64,000 nt of DNA from Lutraria lutraria (GCA_964023205.1 OZ026840.1:13192603-13256602), one strand, 5' to 3'. Positions 11,856 through 25,359 are shown, counted from the first letter of the stretch. The notes: generated from the sequence alone by a model not told the origin. Program-made: numbers and translations.

Positions 11856-14447
11856 AGATCATGAACACTGAGTATAAATACATTTACTATGTTTAGGCAT
11901 ACATTGCATCTTTTGATGCAGAATTTTTCAGAGTCAAAATGAACAGGGTTCTCAATAAGTGTGTGGCCAACAGGCCCAAAAGCTAGACTAACAGGCCTGC
12001 TAGGGGGGTCTGGGCATTTTCAAGCAATATTTTATAATTTTTTGAGATTCCTAACCGGCCCAAACACATTTCTAAGCGGCTAAATTGGCCTGCAGCCTGC
12101 TGTTATTGAGAACCCTGATGAATAAGAAAAATTGTAAAAAACTCATATTTCTTAAACTTTTACTCATTCCACATTTTATTGACAACTTCCATTCAGTATA
12201 CATAGCATTTCAAATGACAGGGCCCTAGCTGCACTTTAGGGGAAGGGGCCCGTGGCCCCAAGGTACAGGAATTTCTTGTCGTTTGAGGAAAAAGGGATAA
12301 TTCAGAGAATTTTTTAAAACTGCCTTATAACCCTGCACTTAACATTTAAAGCTCATAAAATAGCTGTATTTTAATATGATGTAGTGACATGTACATTAAT
12401 ATACAATTAATCAAAGGTTTGATAATAACTTAATATCAACCATTTAAGCCAAACATACTTGATCTGAGTAAGATTTGATGTCGGATGTCTGGCAAGACGT
12501 TGCTGAAAAAAAATTTTAATGGCCAAAAAGAAGAAGATTGTCAAATGAGGGCCCTGAATGGAGTCAATATTTCAGCTAATGTTGACGTGTTGGAAACAGA
12601 CCAAAGCTTAAAATATTCTCTTGACTTTATGACATTCTCAAACTTGTTTTTCTATTTATTTAACGAGTTGTTCTTGACAGTGATTTTTTTCGCTATATTT
12701 ACCGCCGTATATGGGCAGTTTCCCCTTGCAAAATCTCCTTCATTTTTCCCCTAAATTAGCCAGAATATTCCCCTGACAAGATGTGTTTTCCACATGATCA
12801 TGTAAAAAGAAGATAAATATAACAGTTTTCACATCATTATCTCCAATTACAGTGTAGTAATATTTACATTTATGATTTAAACAACTAAATAATCACATAT
12901 TTCATAGAAATAAATGTTATTATATTTTCCCTCTACTTTTAATTAGACCAAAATTTTGAAGCACTAATAAAAGCTAGATAGTCAATGTAATGTCATTGCT
13001 TATTAAAATGTTGTGACATCACATTTTTCTTTTTATATTTCTATGAAATCTTCGGTATAATAAAATAAATATCACATTTCTAAGAGGGCTACCTCGGTCA
13101 ACATTAATTTTCTCGCGCTGACAATTTTTAATAACGCCCTCTCAGAAATGTGTTATTTATATAATACTGCATGTACATGTAATTCATAACCATATGAGAT
13201 TTACATTACCCAGAAGCTGAAATAATACAAACAACAGGGAATCACACAAACAGGGGATGCAACTCAAGTTGTATCTTCAAAGAGCTTATCAGAAGTACTG
13301 ACAAAGTTACTTCCCTTATAAATAAGAAACCATATAAAATCTTCCACTGAATGACTGATATGTGAAGACAAACACAATGCATTGATCGATTCAAACAAAA
13401 CACACAATGTACAAAGAAATATAAACATTATATTCAGAGATTTTAAACTGCGACCTTGGTTAAAAGTAGAACTCTAAGACTTATTTCAACTGAATGCCAG
13501 TGGATGGTACTATTTAGAAACAGTTTGAGAGCATGCAATAGACTAGTACAGACATACATTTGTATATATGGGCAAAGATCATCAAAATAAAAAGAAAATG
13601 GACATATTGCACAGTTACTTCATCTTGAGTAATATCACTTCAGCAATCATGAGTTAAAATGTACAACAGTTTATTGTTTTTTTTTTAAAATTTTTAATGT
13701 AATTCTGCATGTATCTACTTGAAGACACCCATTGGTTGACATTTTTGACATGCAAAATAACTAGACCATTTGTCTACACTTCTACTATTGATTATAAAAA
13801 ATATCTATATACAAACACTCACAATCAAAGCAAATCAGTAATGATTCATTTACATTTGCCATAAATAAATTTAACATTACATCCGGATTTTGACTAAAGA
13901 TGATATTTGACAAAAGATTATAAATTCTAAAGTATGACTGAGTTTTTTGCAGTTCTTTCAATCAAAGAGCGTATACACACAAGGATTAAGGTGCGGGATG
14001 GATTAACTCCTCCTGCTGCTAGCTAGGCCTAACCTCATAACATAGGCCTAACTTCACTTTTAAAAGTGATGTTACACATGTATACAAGTGTGTAAATTAA
14101 CTTTGGTGCATCACTGGCTACACCCCTGTTGTATCATTAACATTATAGACTTTTTATAAGATTACAAAATTAATGTGATTATATGAAACAGATAATACAT
14201 TTAATTTAGTGGTCACCATAAATCTTTATTTGTAGAAATTTTTGGATACTAGCTATTATATGAGGTATGTGTAAAGAGGCCTATTTTAATATAAATATGC
14301 ATTAACAGGTACCGTACAGTAAAAGATATAAAATACTTCTGGTCAGATACAGATATAATATAAACAGGGATTATTTAAGTGTTGATCTAGTTAATTGTTC
14401 TTTGCATATAGAATTACTTCCTTAAAGACACATCCAATCTTATTTTA
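11856..14447. other. Intergenic stretch, includes a short hairpin at 13064-13160
   Basis: No gene is supported. An open frame at 12485-12754 has no recognisable domain and no splice context. At 13064-13160 an imperfect hairpin has arms of about 26 bp (TCACATTTCTAAGAGGGC and GCCCTCTCAGAAATGTG), a MITE-like structure. Confidence 0.45.
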
Positions 14448-14980
14448 ACAAGAGAGCCAATATGGCCCTTTATCACTCACCTGAGAACAAAGGCACTATA
14501 ATTAATGACCAGGTAATATAGTTTCCATCTTGTAAAACCCATTTTTACGTAGATTTTGAAATCAAAACCAACAATGAAGGTATAATACTGTTAAACAAGC
14601 TAAAGCGTAGCAAATTTTCTAATCCAAGGGCCCATAACTCTTGAAGTTGTTGTCCGATTCCACCCATAACTAAACTTGTCCAAGATCATAAGGTCATACA
14701 CATTCATTGTAAATATTATTAGGATCGGTGAATAAATGAATGCGCTAGAGTGTAAACAAGCTAAATATAGCAAATTTTCAAAGACAAGGGCCCATAACTC
14801 TAGAAGTTATTATCCAATTTTGCCCATAATCGAACTTAGCTGAGACATTGCGGCTATAATATACATTGTGAGCAAGTTTAATCACGATTCGTTAAGAGCT
14901 GCGGATGCTAGAGTGTAAACAAACTAATTGTGGCCGGACACCGGACAATCAACGATCCTGATTCATCAGGTGAGCTAAAA
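14448..14980 (+). mobile_element. ACAAGAG...GTGAGCTAAAAA element, short copy
   Basis: It starts AACAAGAGAGCCAATATGGC and ends CATCAGGTGAGCTAAAAA, matching the ends of 10456-11616. The core has about two to three units built on AGGGCCCATAACTCT and AGAGTGTAAACAAGCTAA, unlike the core of the longer copy. Confidence 0.6.
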
Positions 14981-15212
14981 ACTCTTTATTTTCTTTCCTG
15001 TTCTTACTAATTTTCTCTTGTTGGATAATGGTGCATGCAAGGTCTACGTCCCCATGCGGTGTTTGACCTCAACAGAAGATAGAAAATCAAACTATTTCCT
15101 TTAATAATTTAATTACTTTTTCACCAAAGAAGCATAACATAATTATGTTCAACTCAGCATTGCAAATGACAGTTCAGATACTGACAGCTTAATAGGACCT
15201 AGCAGTGTGGTA

Positions 15213-15345
15213 TGTTGTATTTATGAATTGACTGGGATATCCAGTGGCCTGATAAGCTCAGTTGGTAGAGCATCTGACTTGCAAGCAGGAGGTCGCAGGT
15301 TCTAGTCCTGCATCGGGTACATTATTTTCCACCTCCTATTTACAA
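15213..15345 (+). repeat. tRNA-Ala-like SINE, family A, copy 1
   Basis: It contains an A-box-like AGCTCAGTTGGTAGAGCA and a B-box-like GGTTCTAGTCC, with a loop CTTGCAA that would carry a TGC (Ala) anticodon. The anticodon stem has mismatches. The left flank (TTGTATTTATGAATTGACTG) and right flank (GGGTACATT) are shared with two copies near 18.3 and 18.6 kb, so it is a SINE head and not a functional tRNA gene. Confidence 0.6.
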
Positions 15346-16837
15346 GGAAATGGCTTCATCGGGGCAAGTACAGCACGAGAATTAAAGAGGTTCTGTTTGA
15401 AAGTAAGTGGAATGGTTCTAAATGATATATGAGAAATATTTCTGTGAGTTTTATGCATTTACGAATACGACACAGATCTCAAGCTTTGTCACTCACCTTA
15501 CTCTCTAATTTTGGAGGTACAAAGTTACCACTCTCAGCCATACTTGGACATAAACATCATCTGTACTTGCCAGTTATCTACCAATTAAATGTTTGGTCTT
15601 TTGTCTTCACCTTAAAATTCTGAAAAGAAAAAATTAACAGCAATGTAACTTACGATAAAGAAAGTTGTGTCATACTTATACTTACTGTAGTCTTTGACTA
15701 TTACATTGCAGTTCATTGTCGAAGTCACTTTTTCTTGAAAAGCTAATAGGTCAACAACTTAAACTGAGTCACGTTCGTTTTCCTACTAAATGCACAAATT
15801 TCATGTAAAATATACCTTAAACAGGCGAATATATTGCCATTGTTCCAGACTACATGTACCCTTAATTTCAACATTTTCTTCTTAATCAGGGTTTTCATTA
15901 ATATTCAGACTTTCAGTACAACAGATTTTCTTATTCTAGTATATATATTCTAGTTTATAAGTATTTTCAAACTTGGGGATTACTATAGCTGATTTTTTTG
16001 CAATTTTAACCGATGGTTTTCATTGGCTATTTGATCTTAATGAAAACCCTGTGGCATAATGCTTTGGATTAAGTCTGTACAAAGCGTTCCGGAAACCACA
16101 TGAAATGATATGCTTCAATAGACGCATGAAGAAGCATCTTAAGCTGTTGATTTAGACTAGAAATGTGTCTGTAGGACACGGATGCCCCAGCCATTTCACA
16201 CTGGACACAGAAATGAGTGTTGTGTGGCAAATAATTTTTTTATGTGAATACGACATAGAGCAGGTTGCTTGGGAATGCTGCCCATAGTGGGAGGTAAAGA
16301 TCACCTAAGGGTGGTAAACACAAAACTGCATGTACTTTTACTATTTCAATGTAAGGAATGAATGTAAATATATAAGTGTCCGCTGTGACCTTAACCTTTG
16401 AGCAAGCAACACAGTTTTTGCGCATGAAACATCGTGTTGTTATGCTGAACATATGTGTCAAATTATTTCAAAATCCAATCATGCATGACAAAAGTTATGA
16501 GCCAGACACGAAAATCCGTAACACACAAACAAACAAACACACACCCCCACATAATCACGCACACACCAACGGACAGGGTAAACACTATATGCCATCCGCC
16601 ATTTCATGGCGGGGGCATAAAAAAGAGGACATTTCCATACCTAAAATGGTCAACAAGACAATTGAAATAAAAAAAGACCATGCAATTTAGTTTATAGTTT
16701 TAGTACAGGACTAGAACCAGAGACAAAGAATTAGATACAAATGTAACAGAGATTGGCAACTGAAAATATCACGCATGACTTCTTTTCGCAAATTCTGTAG
16801 CAAAAACATTATGTACATATATATAAATTTAGTCCAA

Positions 16838-16975
16838 CTAATTAGATTGTTTGTGACGAGACACTTTCGACTTGGGCCAGTCCCACACAGGTAGGATGGC
16901 CCTTCCGAATTCATTCACGAAAATCGGCCAACTGAAAAGCCAAATTAGTAGGGCTAATTTTTTAGCTATACCCAC
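16838..16975. repeat. Dispersed repeat (GTCCAACTAATTAGA type)
   Basis: The compact copy runs from GTCCAACTAATTAGATTG through TTCGACTTGGGCC to GAAAATCGGCCAACTGAAAA. Related copies are at 18860-19010 and, inverted and interrupted, at 33420-34195. Confidence 0.55.
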
Positions 16976-18038
16976 TAGAATGTAATCGGTCTGAAAAAAA
17001 ATTGGTACCAGTAGATATTTGTTAGAAATATGGCATAAGTAGGTAGTATAAACATGGGTGTAATAAAATTGATATTTGAAAAACTCAGCAGCTATAGTTT
17101 ACATAATAAACATTAATTCAGAAAATGTAAAATTTATGTGATATCAGTAGGTAAGAAGTTTTATTTGCTACAAAATCAGCAACTTTTGGGAAAAATAATA
17201 GCCACACACGATATTACATCTAGGTAATAACTGAAGTTGCTTACACTGATTTTTCACCTTCTATAACAGAGGCCTATTATAGGCTTCTCCCCAACTGAAA
17301 ATTTCTTTAAAATCATGCTGTTTTCCCAAAAATCCTATGTCTCTGCTAGAACTAACACGTAACCATTTAAGTTACAGTATCACTATCAGAAATTCAGAGG
17401 CTTAACAGTCGTTAAATGAAATCTTCCATCAACTTACACTTATTTCCTTTGTAATTGGTTATCATTCAAAAACTGAATGAAATAAACTCTGACATAACTT
17501 ATGTATGACACTTGTGATCTCTGCATCCATAGATGACAATGGACAACACATTTACGAACAAACGGACAAAACAATATTCTGGGGGCGTAAAAATTCAAAG
17601 TCGTACGTTTATTTTATACCCGTGTATAAATAAATAATCTGAATAACAAAACAAAACGTTAACTATTACATTATTGTTAATTTACCTGCACTAGCTCCAA
17701 AGTGAAATTTATAACTTGACGATTTTAACTGTGACACCGGGTGATATTGTACTTTTTTTAAATTTACTTGTAAGGCCGGACCTTGAAGTCTTGAGGACGA
17801 GGTAAAATGTGTAAATAACGTAAAACACTAGTATAACCAATGGTATTCCATTGAAAATTAAAAAATGCTTCTTATGTGGTAATTATAACATTTGCATTCA
17901 ATTAATCGATACGCTAATATTCGTACTTTATGAAGTTTTTTGTGAACTTCATGGTTTCGCACTCAATATTTTTCGCACCAATTTTTTGTGTGTATGATTT
18001 GTTTCATTCATTTTGCTTATATTTTTTATCAGATCACG

Positions 18039-21000
18039 ATGTATCGACGTTGCTGTTATACTTTAACCAGGAATGTTATTCGTTCATTACAATTACAAGA
18101 AACAACTCAAGCCAGAAGTGCCGTTATAGACTGTCTACACAAAAAGAAGCCTACTTACTCGCAAGTCTATTTATTACACACAACTTCCAGTTTAAATGCA
18201 AAACAGAAAGGCAAAGGAAAAAAATCTGGTAACTGATTTCGAAATGGACTGTTTATTTCACATTTAATTGCTTTATTGTCTATAGATATGTAGCCTTGTG
18301 GTAAAATACTGGTATATTGTATTTATAAATTGGCTTGGATATCCACCTGCCTGATCAAGTCAGTTGATAGAGCATCTGATTTGCTAGCAGGAGGTCCCGG
18401 GTTCGAGCCCGCATCGATCGGGTACATTGTTTTCCTCCTCCTATTACATTTGGTGCCATGAGTGTGTGACTGGCCTTGGAAGTTGGAATCCTAGAGCTAG
18501 GGTGAAGCAAATGGCTGGTTAGTTTAAAGAGCCTGTGGTTGTCGCGATAATTTATTTTAAGTAAAAAGGAAGGTATGTAGCGGTGTGATATATTGTATTT
18601 ATAAATTGGCTGGGATATCCACCTGCCCGATTAAATCTGTTGGTAGAGCATCTGACTTGCGAGCAGGAGGTCTCGGGTTCGAGCCCCGCATCGGCCCGCA
18701 TCAGTACATTTTAAGTTTATTACTTAGTCAAGTGATTATGATAATAGATTGTAGATTGATTAATTATTGGTCATTTCTATCAAATGCGTGCCTGCCTATA
18801 CAGGAGTACGCATTTGAGTCGACATCATTTTTTCAAATTCTTGGTTGATACAGGCTTAAACTAATCCAACTAATTTGACTGTTTGCGACGGTGAGACACT
18901 TAGATTTGGCCCCGTCTAGCACAGGCTAAGAAGATGGTCCTTCCAAATTATTTCATGAAATCGGCCAACTGGAAAGTCGAAAAAGTAAGGCTAGGGCTTA
19001 AACCAGCAACTTTCAGAACATATTCTTGATCCACTTCAATTTAGCAAGGATATATGCCTGTCTATAGTTCTGTTACCTTTGAATTCATGGATTGTTAAAT
19101 GTTTATTATTGCCTCTAATTTTTATACCAAGGGAACCTACTACATACATGTGTTTACCAATAAACATTGTGTGACAGCTAAATTATGAATCATTATTTAT
19201 TATATAAGTTTGTTTGGAGTGCTCCTACCTACTCACGAAAATCATGGCAAATTAATAAAATTAAATTTTGGGGGGCATTTTTTTACTGTTGTTATATAGA
19301 TTCTGGGTCGGAGCACTCCAAACAAAGTTATTTTTATTTTCAGCCTTATCAGTAGTGTATTGTTTGATAATAAAATTTTCATTTTTCCAGGACCTGATGC
19401 TGTAGATGAAGATGAAATCAATGAGGTTGTTAACTTTTCAAAATACAAAGAAAGTCTTGAAAATATAATTAATGCACTGAAACAAGATTTTACTGAACAG
19501 CTGTCACTGAGAACAAATGTTGGTAAGTATCTTCTCAATCATTCAAAAATCACATTTCTTCTGAATTCAGCTGTAGCAGTGAGTTATCAAATAAAGTCAA
19601 ACCTGTGCTAGCTGCCACCTCTGAATAAAGACCATTTAAAAAAATGTTACTGATTATTTAGAACAAAATGACCTACCAATAAAGGCCACCTGTTGATTAG
19701 GGGCCACATTTGTCTTTCCCGTGGGTGGCAGGTTTTTTGTTCACAGGTTTGACTGTATTGTGAAGTTCTGTTAATATTATTCAAACTTTACATATACAGT
19801 GCACGCCTGTCTGTTCGGTTCAATTTATAGGCATTTGGTTTCATTCTAATCCAGATGAGTTATATGACTTAGAAGAATCCAATCTTACGTTTACTAAGTT
19901 GTCCATGGAATTGGGTTCAACGTTCAACAATGATAAATAAGAGCGTTTGTTTATATTACTCCTTCATACTTCTTGATTAGATTTTGGATGCTTTAAATAT
20001 AAATAATGTAATAAATCCTTTTTTCTTGGGGAAATTTAAAAATACTTAACAGCAATTTATTACTGTATGTAGTATAAATACATGTATTAATATATAAAAG
20101 GTTAATAGTTTAGGTAATTGGTGTTTATCAGTTTAATTATCAACCTTTATGATGGACTTTGTGTTTTTATGTGTTATTTTTAGGTAATTTCGAGAAACTT
20201 TTAGTAAAAACAAACGATGGTGACTTCCCTTTGAATCAGTTAGGTTCTATTGTACAGAAGAATCCAACCTTGATCGTAATCAACCTAAGTCAATGTATAG
20301 AGGTAAATATAGGTTAAATAAAACCTTAGTCAATGTATAGAAGTAAATGCAAGTGTGTTTGAACATGATCATGTTGGCCATGGTTACAATCTTTTGTCAG
20401 GGGCAGGTGGCTAGTAAAATTAATTCACTATCTTTCTGCATGTTGGTCTCTCTTTCTCTCTCTCCCATCGCCAGATTGAATTTGCTGATTTCACTCTTCT
20501 GATTGACTTATTTTATCCAGCAGTCCAATCTGGTTCTTACATAGAGATTTATCTGATCTGTTGTCAGTAAATGTATGCCAAAAATGGTCATTGTTCACAG
20601 GCGGTTTTATAAATTTACATTTTAAATAGTCGTGTTTATGGTTATTTCTCAACACTTTTTTAGCTCACCAGAGCACGAATGTGCTCAGGGTGAGCTTTTG
20701 TGATCACCCTGCGTCCGTCGTGCGTCGTTACGTGGCGTCCATGTTTACTTAAAACAACATCTCCTCCTATACCGCTATGCCGATTGTAACCAAACTTCGC
20801 TGGAATGATCCTTGGGTGGTCCCCTTTCAAAGTTGTTCAAAAAATTAAATTTCATTAAAAACTCTGGTTGCTATGGCAACAAGTAGAAAAAACTTAAAAA
20901 ATCTTCTTGTCCAAAACCACAGGGCCTAGAGCTGAGATATTTGGTATGTAGCATTGTCTAATGGAACTCTACAAAGTTTGTTCAAATTATTCCCCTGGGG

Positions 21001-24000
21001 TCAAAATTGGCTCCGCCCCGGGGGTAACTTGATTTTACATAGACTTATATAGGAAATTAAAAAAATCTTCTTGTCAAAAACTACAATGCCTAGAGCTTTG
21101 ATATTTGGTGTGTAGCATAGTCTAGTGGACCTCTACCAAGTTTGTTCAAATTATTACCCTAGGGTCAAAATTGGCCCCGCCCCGGGGGTCACTTGATTTA
21201 TATAGACTTATATAGGAAAATTTAAAAAATCTTCTTCTCTGAAACCACAAGGCCTAGAGCTAAGATATTTGGCATGTAGCATTATCTAGTGGACCTCTAT
21301 CACGTTTGTTCAAATTATTGCCCTAGGGTCAAAATTGGCCCTGCCCTGGGGTTTATTCTATTTTATATAGGAAAAATTTAAAAATCTTCTTTTCCGAAAC
21401 CACAAGGCCTAGAGCTTAGATATTTGGTATGTAGCATTGTCTAGTGGACCTCTACCAAGTTTGTTCAAATTATTGCCCTAGGGTCAAAATTGGCCCCACC
21501 CCGGGGGTCACTTGATTTATATAGACTTATATAGGAAAATTTAAAAAATCTTCTTCTCCGAAACCACAAGGCCTAGAGCTAAGATATTTGGTATGTAGCA
21601 TTATCTAGTGGACCTCTACCAAGTTTGTTCAAATTATTGACCTAGGGTCAAAATTAGGCCTGCCCTGGGGTTTATTCTATTTTATATATGAAAATTTAAA
21701 AAATCTTCTTCTCCGAAACCACAAGGCCTAGAGCTAAGATATTTGGTATGTAGCATTGTCTAGTGGACCTCTACCAAGTTTGTTCAAATTATTGCCCTAG
21801 GGTCAAAATTGGCCCCGCCCCAGGGGTCACTTGATTTATATAGACTTATATAGGAAAAATTAAAAAATCTTCTCCTAAACTGCAAGGCCTAGAGCTTAGA
21901 TATTTTGTATGTGGCATTGTCTAGTGGACCTCTACCAAGTTTGTTCAAATTATGGCCCTGGGGTCAAAATTAGCCCTGCCCTGGGGTTTATTCTATTTTA
22001 TATAGTAAAATTTTAAAAAATCTTCTCCAAAACCACAAGGCCTAGAGCTAAGATATTTGGTATCTAGCTTTGTCTAATAGACCTCTTTTAAATCTGTTCA
22101 TATAATGGCCATGGGATAAAAAACGGCCCAGATGGGTCACTTGATCTTACTTGGACTCGTATAGAAAACTTCAACAATGTTAATCTCCAAATGACCTTTT
22201 CTCCTGGTGAGCATTTATAGGGCCATCATGGCCCTCTTGTCTGTCAAACCTTTCATACTTTAGAGGTGTCATTTGCCCCTTAATATTTTCATACTTTGAA
22301 TTTTGCTATAGATTAATAACTGTACAGTTGGCGAGTAAATATAGGATCATTCAGATTACTGTGAGCGCAATATATCTATCAAGCTTTAGAAATATTACAA
22401 TGTGCTGTTTATTCTATGTTTGGGATATTTTTATATAATTATTACATGTTCTTGTTTTATGTTTTCAGTATGTACCAAATGTTATGACAGCATTACATAA
22501 TTCAGGAATGAATTTAAGTCCACAACAAGATGGTCCTTCAACTATTTATATACAAATTGCAAAGTAAGTGTTTTAAAACCTTTTATATGCTGTTTGAAAA
22601 ATGGGTCGTATTATGGGAACACCCACAGCGGGCAGGCAGGTGGGCGGCGTCCACAATGGTGTCCGCTCTCTAATTCAAACTGTTTGATTCTGATCCTCAA
22701 TCATGTTCGATAACCAGCCCAATCGGCTCAGGCACTTCTGAGTTATGGCCCTTGACGGTCGTATTTTGTGACCTGGCACTCTTGTTAAATCTTTGATACA
22801 TTTTTATTTTGTTTGTTATGCTTACTAGTAAGTCTTTTTGGTGAGTAGGTAGTGTGACTGCAAACAAAATATTTTTTAAGGATGGCCCTAACAATCTATT
22901 GAGACAACTATAGGTATGAAACATATATAGTCCCTATATTGTGGTGACTCAATATCAAGTTGAAATACAGAAGTATTACAGGAATCTCATTTGAAAATAA
23001 GTGGCCGTTATATTAAGGTGGTCTTATTATTGATGTTGATGTTCAATAATGCAGTAGCCCGTCACCGTGGTCAAGTGGTTAAGGTCGCTGACTTCAAATC
23101 ACTGTAACCTCTCACTGATAGAGGGTCATGGGTTTGAGCCCAGCTACCGACCATGTCTCTTTATATGAGAAAGTAGGCAGTTGCTTACTAAGGATGGGAG
23201 TCTAGTACTGGTTCTTCCCAGGAAAGTTGGTTAGGTGAACTGTCCACCTCCTATGACTCTGACTGTTGAAAAGGGGCTTAAAACGCGATGAAATAAACAT
23301 CAATAACACAGCAATATATTACTTATTTTTAGGGTATCAGTTGAGCACAGAGAAGAACTAGCAAAAAATGCTAAGGTGTTATTCAATCAGTCAAAAACAA
23401 AATTAGATGGTTTGTATACATCGTATATAAAGCCATTAAAGAAAGCCAAAGATCTGCCAGTGTCGAAGAAGTTAGGTGTGGAAAAAGCCGTAAGTTATTA
23501 GTATGTCTTCACTTATTCCTGTCAGGGACTGACATTAACCTACGACTGAACGACATTGTCTAGCCAAGAGACTGTCAGTCTGGTCTAGTAAAGTCTAGTA
23601 AATATGTAACTTGTCCAACTGGTATAGTTGAAAAAAAAAACACATCAATTTCTAATTATTTTTCTCTTCCATTTGTGTGATGATGTACATACAATGTAGT
23701 TCTAATCAAATCAATTTACATATGTATTTGATTTGCTTTTATTCCGAGCTTGGAAATCCAAAGTCTCATTAGCCTCTGATGAATAAATTAAATACTGCTT
23801 TTTGATTGGCTGTCAATGCATTGCATATGCATACGCAAAATTTGAAAAGGGCGCTTGTGCCTTGTTCTGTTGCATTGCAGTATGTTGTAAAAGAATGCAA
23901 AATGTGTTGATCGGCGAAAATAGAAGCAATGACCAAGTTTGTTGCTACAGAATACCATGTCTTTCAAATTTAATTTAGCGTGGTCATGTTTAAAGATAGA

Positions 24001-24209
24001 GTCTATTACAATAAATGTATTAAGTATATTATGATTACTCATGAATTATTCATAAATTAAAATAAATCTTCATGCATGACTCATGAATATTGTGTAATTA
24101 TTTTTTTGTGTATTTTGATATATTTTAGTTACTTAATGCGAAGAATGATGCCAAGGATAGAGCAGAATTAATGATGAAAAGCAAACAGAAAGATTTGTTA
24201 GGAAAATAG
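18039..24209 (+). CDS. MRRF: Mitochondrial ribosome recycling factor, six exons, 257 aa
   Basis: MRRF splits post-termination mitochondrial ribosomes together with a GTPase partner. Coding exons: 18039-18228, 19391-19522, 20184-20302, 22469-22563, 23333-23489 and 24129-24209, 774 nt in all. All introns are GT-AG with consistent phases (1,1,0,2,0). Exon 1 begins MYRRCCYTLTRNVIRS, an Arg-rich, acid-free N-terminus typical of a mitochondrial presequence, and ends in the KGKGKK stretch expected before the RRF fold. Family hallmarks follow: the helical start (NALKQDFTEQLSLRTNVG), the sheet region (LNQLGSIVQKNPTLIVINLS), SGMNLSP, then VEHREELAKNAK and a C-terminal helix ending KDLLGK. Its length is close to the human protein (262 aa). 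Position 18039 is preferred over the upstream in-frame ATG at 17988 because it gives a clean presequence. A poly(A) signal lies about 50 nt after the stop. The call is secure; single-base splice positions are inferred. Confidence 0.93.
18310..18712 (+). repeat. Two further tRNA-like SINEs (family A) in MRRF intron 1
   Basis: Copies at about 18310-18445 and 18587-18712 share TTGTATTTATAAATTGGCT, GGATATCCACCTGCC, TAGAGCATCTGA and GGTTCGAGCCC. They lie in direct orientation less than 150 bp apart, just inside the first intron of MRRF. Confidence 0.6.
19595..19760. mobile_element. AAAGGCCACC-type MITE in MRRF intron 2
   Basis: A nearly full copy, from AGTCAAACCTGTG to CACAGGTTTGACTGTA, with the TGATTATTTAGAACAAAATG core. 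It begins about 70 bp after the exon 2 donor. Confidence 0.7.
20657..22240 (-). mobile_element. Inverted ACAAGAGGGCC element with 8-copy core in MRRF intron 3
   Basis: Read on the minus strand it has the same ends as 10456-11616: plus-strand TTTTTAGCTCACC at the left, then CGTCCGTCGTGCGTCG, and GGGCCATCATGGCCCTCTTGT at the right. The core is eight tandem units of about 153-165 bp, with GGCCTAGAGCT near 20924, 21089, 21253, 21408, 21572, 21727, 21888 and 22041. The units share GTAGCATTGTCTAGTGGACC and AAGTTTGTTCAAATTATT. The unit sequence is unrelated to the 145 bp units of the other copy. It makes up most of MRRF intron 3. Confidence 0.7.
23050..23310 (+). repeat. tRNA-like SINE, family C, in MRRF intron 4
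   Basis: The head CACCGTGGTCAAGTGGTTAA and GGTTTGAGCCCAGCT resemble a tRNA-Leu/Ser-type gene. The body (GTTGGTTAGGTGAACTGTCC, AAAGGGGCTTAAAACG) recurs inverted at about 47215-47490 and 52660-52860. It ends just before MRRF exon 5. Confidence 0.6.
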
Positions 24210-24259
24210 AAAGAAATGTTTAAAAAAAAGAAGAAAAATTGGTTACTTAATACAAAAAA

Positions 24260-24265
24260 AATAAA
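24260..24265 (+). terminator. MRRF polyadenylation signal
   Basis: AATAAA lies about 50 nt downstream of the MRRF stop codon, in an A-rich stretch. A canonical hexamer this close to the stop implies a very short 3'UTR. Confidence 0.6.
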
Positions 24266-24324
24266 AATATTAAATTATACATGACATGACATTGTTATTT
24301 TTAAAGCCCAACTGAGCAAAGCCT

Positions 24325-24590
24325 TAAGCCTTTGTGTAAAAATATTGGATGAAGTTAGCTAGCTATGGGTTTTCCGAGTACGCACATGTAAAAGTTAATG
24401 ACCAGGATTGACGTATTGGATGTTTTATTTGGTCAGACGAGAAGCTCATTCCCGTTTTCAAGCCACCCCGAGTGACTGCATCATACGGTTTTACCATCAA
24501 ATTGTCCACCAACAGGCAATATCTTTACACATGCATACTTGGAAAACCCAAAGCTAGCTAACTGCATTTCGATAACTTACACAAAGGCCT
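24325..24590. mobile_element. GTTAGCTAGC MITE with inverted ends of about 60 bp
   Basis: The left end has AAGCCTTTGTGTAAAAATAT, then GTTAGCTAGCTATGGGTTTT, then ACGCACATGTAAA. The right end has the mirror TTACACATGC, GGAAAACCCAAAGCTAGC and TTACACAAAGGCCT. The interior matches 5130-5400. Confidence 0.65.
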
Positions 24591-25122
24591 GTATTCTTCA
24601 AAATTTTGGAAATACTTACCTTGTTGACAAACAATATGGTTGCTCACAACGAGGACGGAAGTTCCTCACAACATTTTTTCGTTGTGAGTTAAACGGGCAT
24701 GCTTAAAGTATGACCTACATGTATAAGAAAAATAACACAATTGTTTTTCCCTTCTTTTCTCTTAATTTATTAAGTACAACTAACATCACACTCTTCTCAA
24801 TGTATGTTTGTTATAATAACAATAAAACATGATAATAATTTTCACAATTTTATTATTTTTTAACAATAGCAATAACCTAGTAGGTCATATTGTTATATTG
24901 AACAAGATTGTTCAGTAATGAAAACAAGATAAAACACTGATTACAATCAATCTCATATTGGCAGAAAATTATAATACTGATAACTTATAAACAGTTTCAT
25001 TAACAATGGGTCAAGTGTCATTCTTATAAATCTATCTATATGATCTAGCTTTTAAAATTAAAAATTTAATGGAGAAAGATCACACAATGTACATACTTTA
25101 TAAATGCAAATACTGGTTGAGG

Positions 25123-25162
25123 CAAGGACTTATATACATACATGTATGTATATAAGTCCTTG
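25123..25162. repeat. Perfect 40 bp palindrome
   Basis: Starts CAAGGACTTATATACATACA and continues as its exact reverse complement, centred between 25142 and 25143, with no spacer. A 22 bp perfect palindrome with the same outer arms lies at 26446-26467. Confidence 0.85.
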
Positions 25163-25359
25163 GTAGAGGTTATCTCTTTGTTAAGCTTTTACAGGTTTAT
25201 GCCCCTGCCATTCTAAATGGTGGAAGGGCATTGTGTGTTGGTTTGTCCGTTCAAATTTCGCTTTCCAAGTGATAACTCATATTTTACATGATGTATAATA
25301 ATAAAATACAGCTCAAGTTCCATTCCTGTTAAATTCCAAAAGTTTTCACAGGAGTTACT

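Noticed and set aside
12485..12754. 89-codon frame starting MSGKTLLKKNFN
   Set aside because: No domain, no signal of splicing, low-complexity hydrophobic end; looks like chance.
15249..15325. Functional tRNA-Ala gene
   Set aside because: Mismatches in the anticodon stem, and flanks shared with two other copies near 18.3 and 18.6 kb, show a SINE head.
16376..16690. 104-codon frame at 16.4 kb
   Set aside because: It overlaps other frames, contains ACACAC-type simple sequence and lies in a dispersed repeat.
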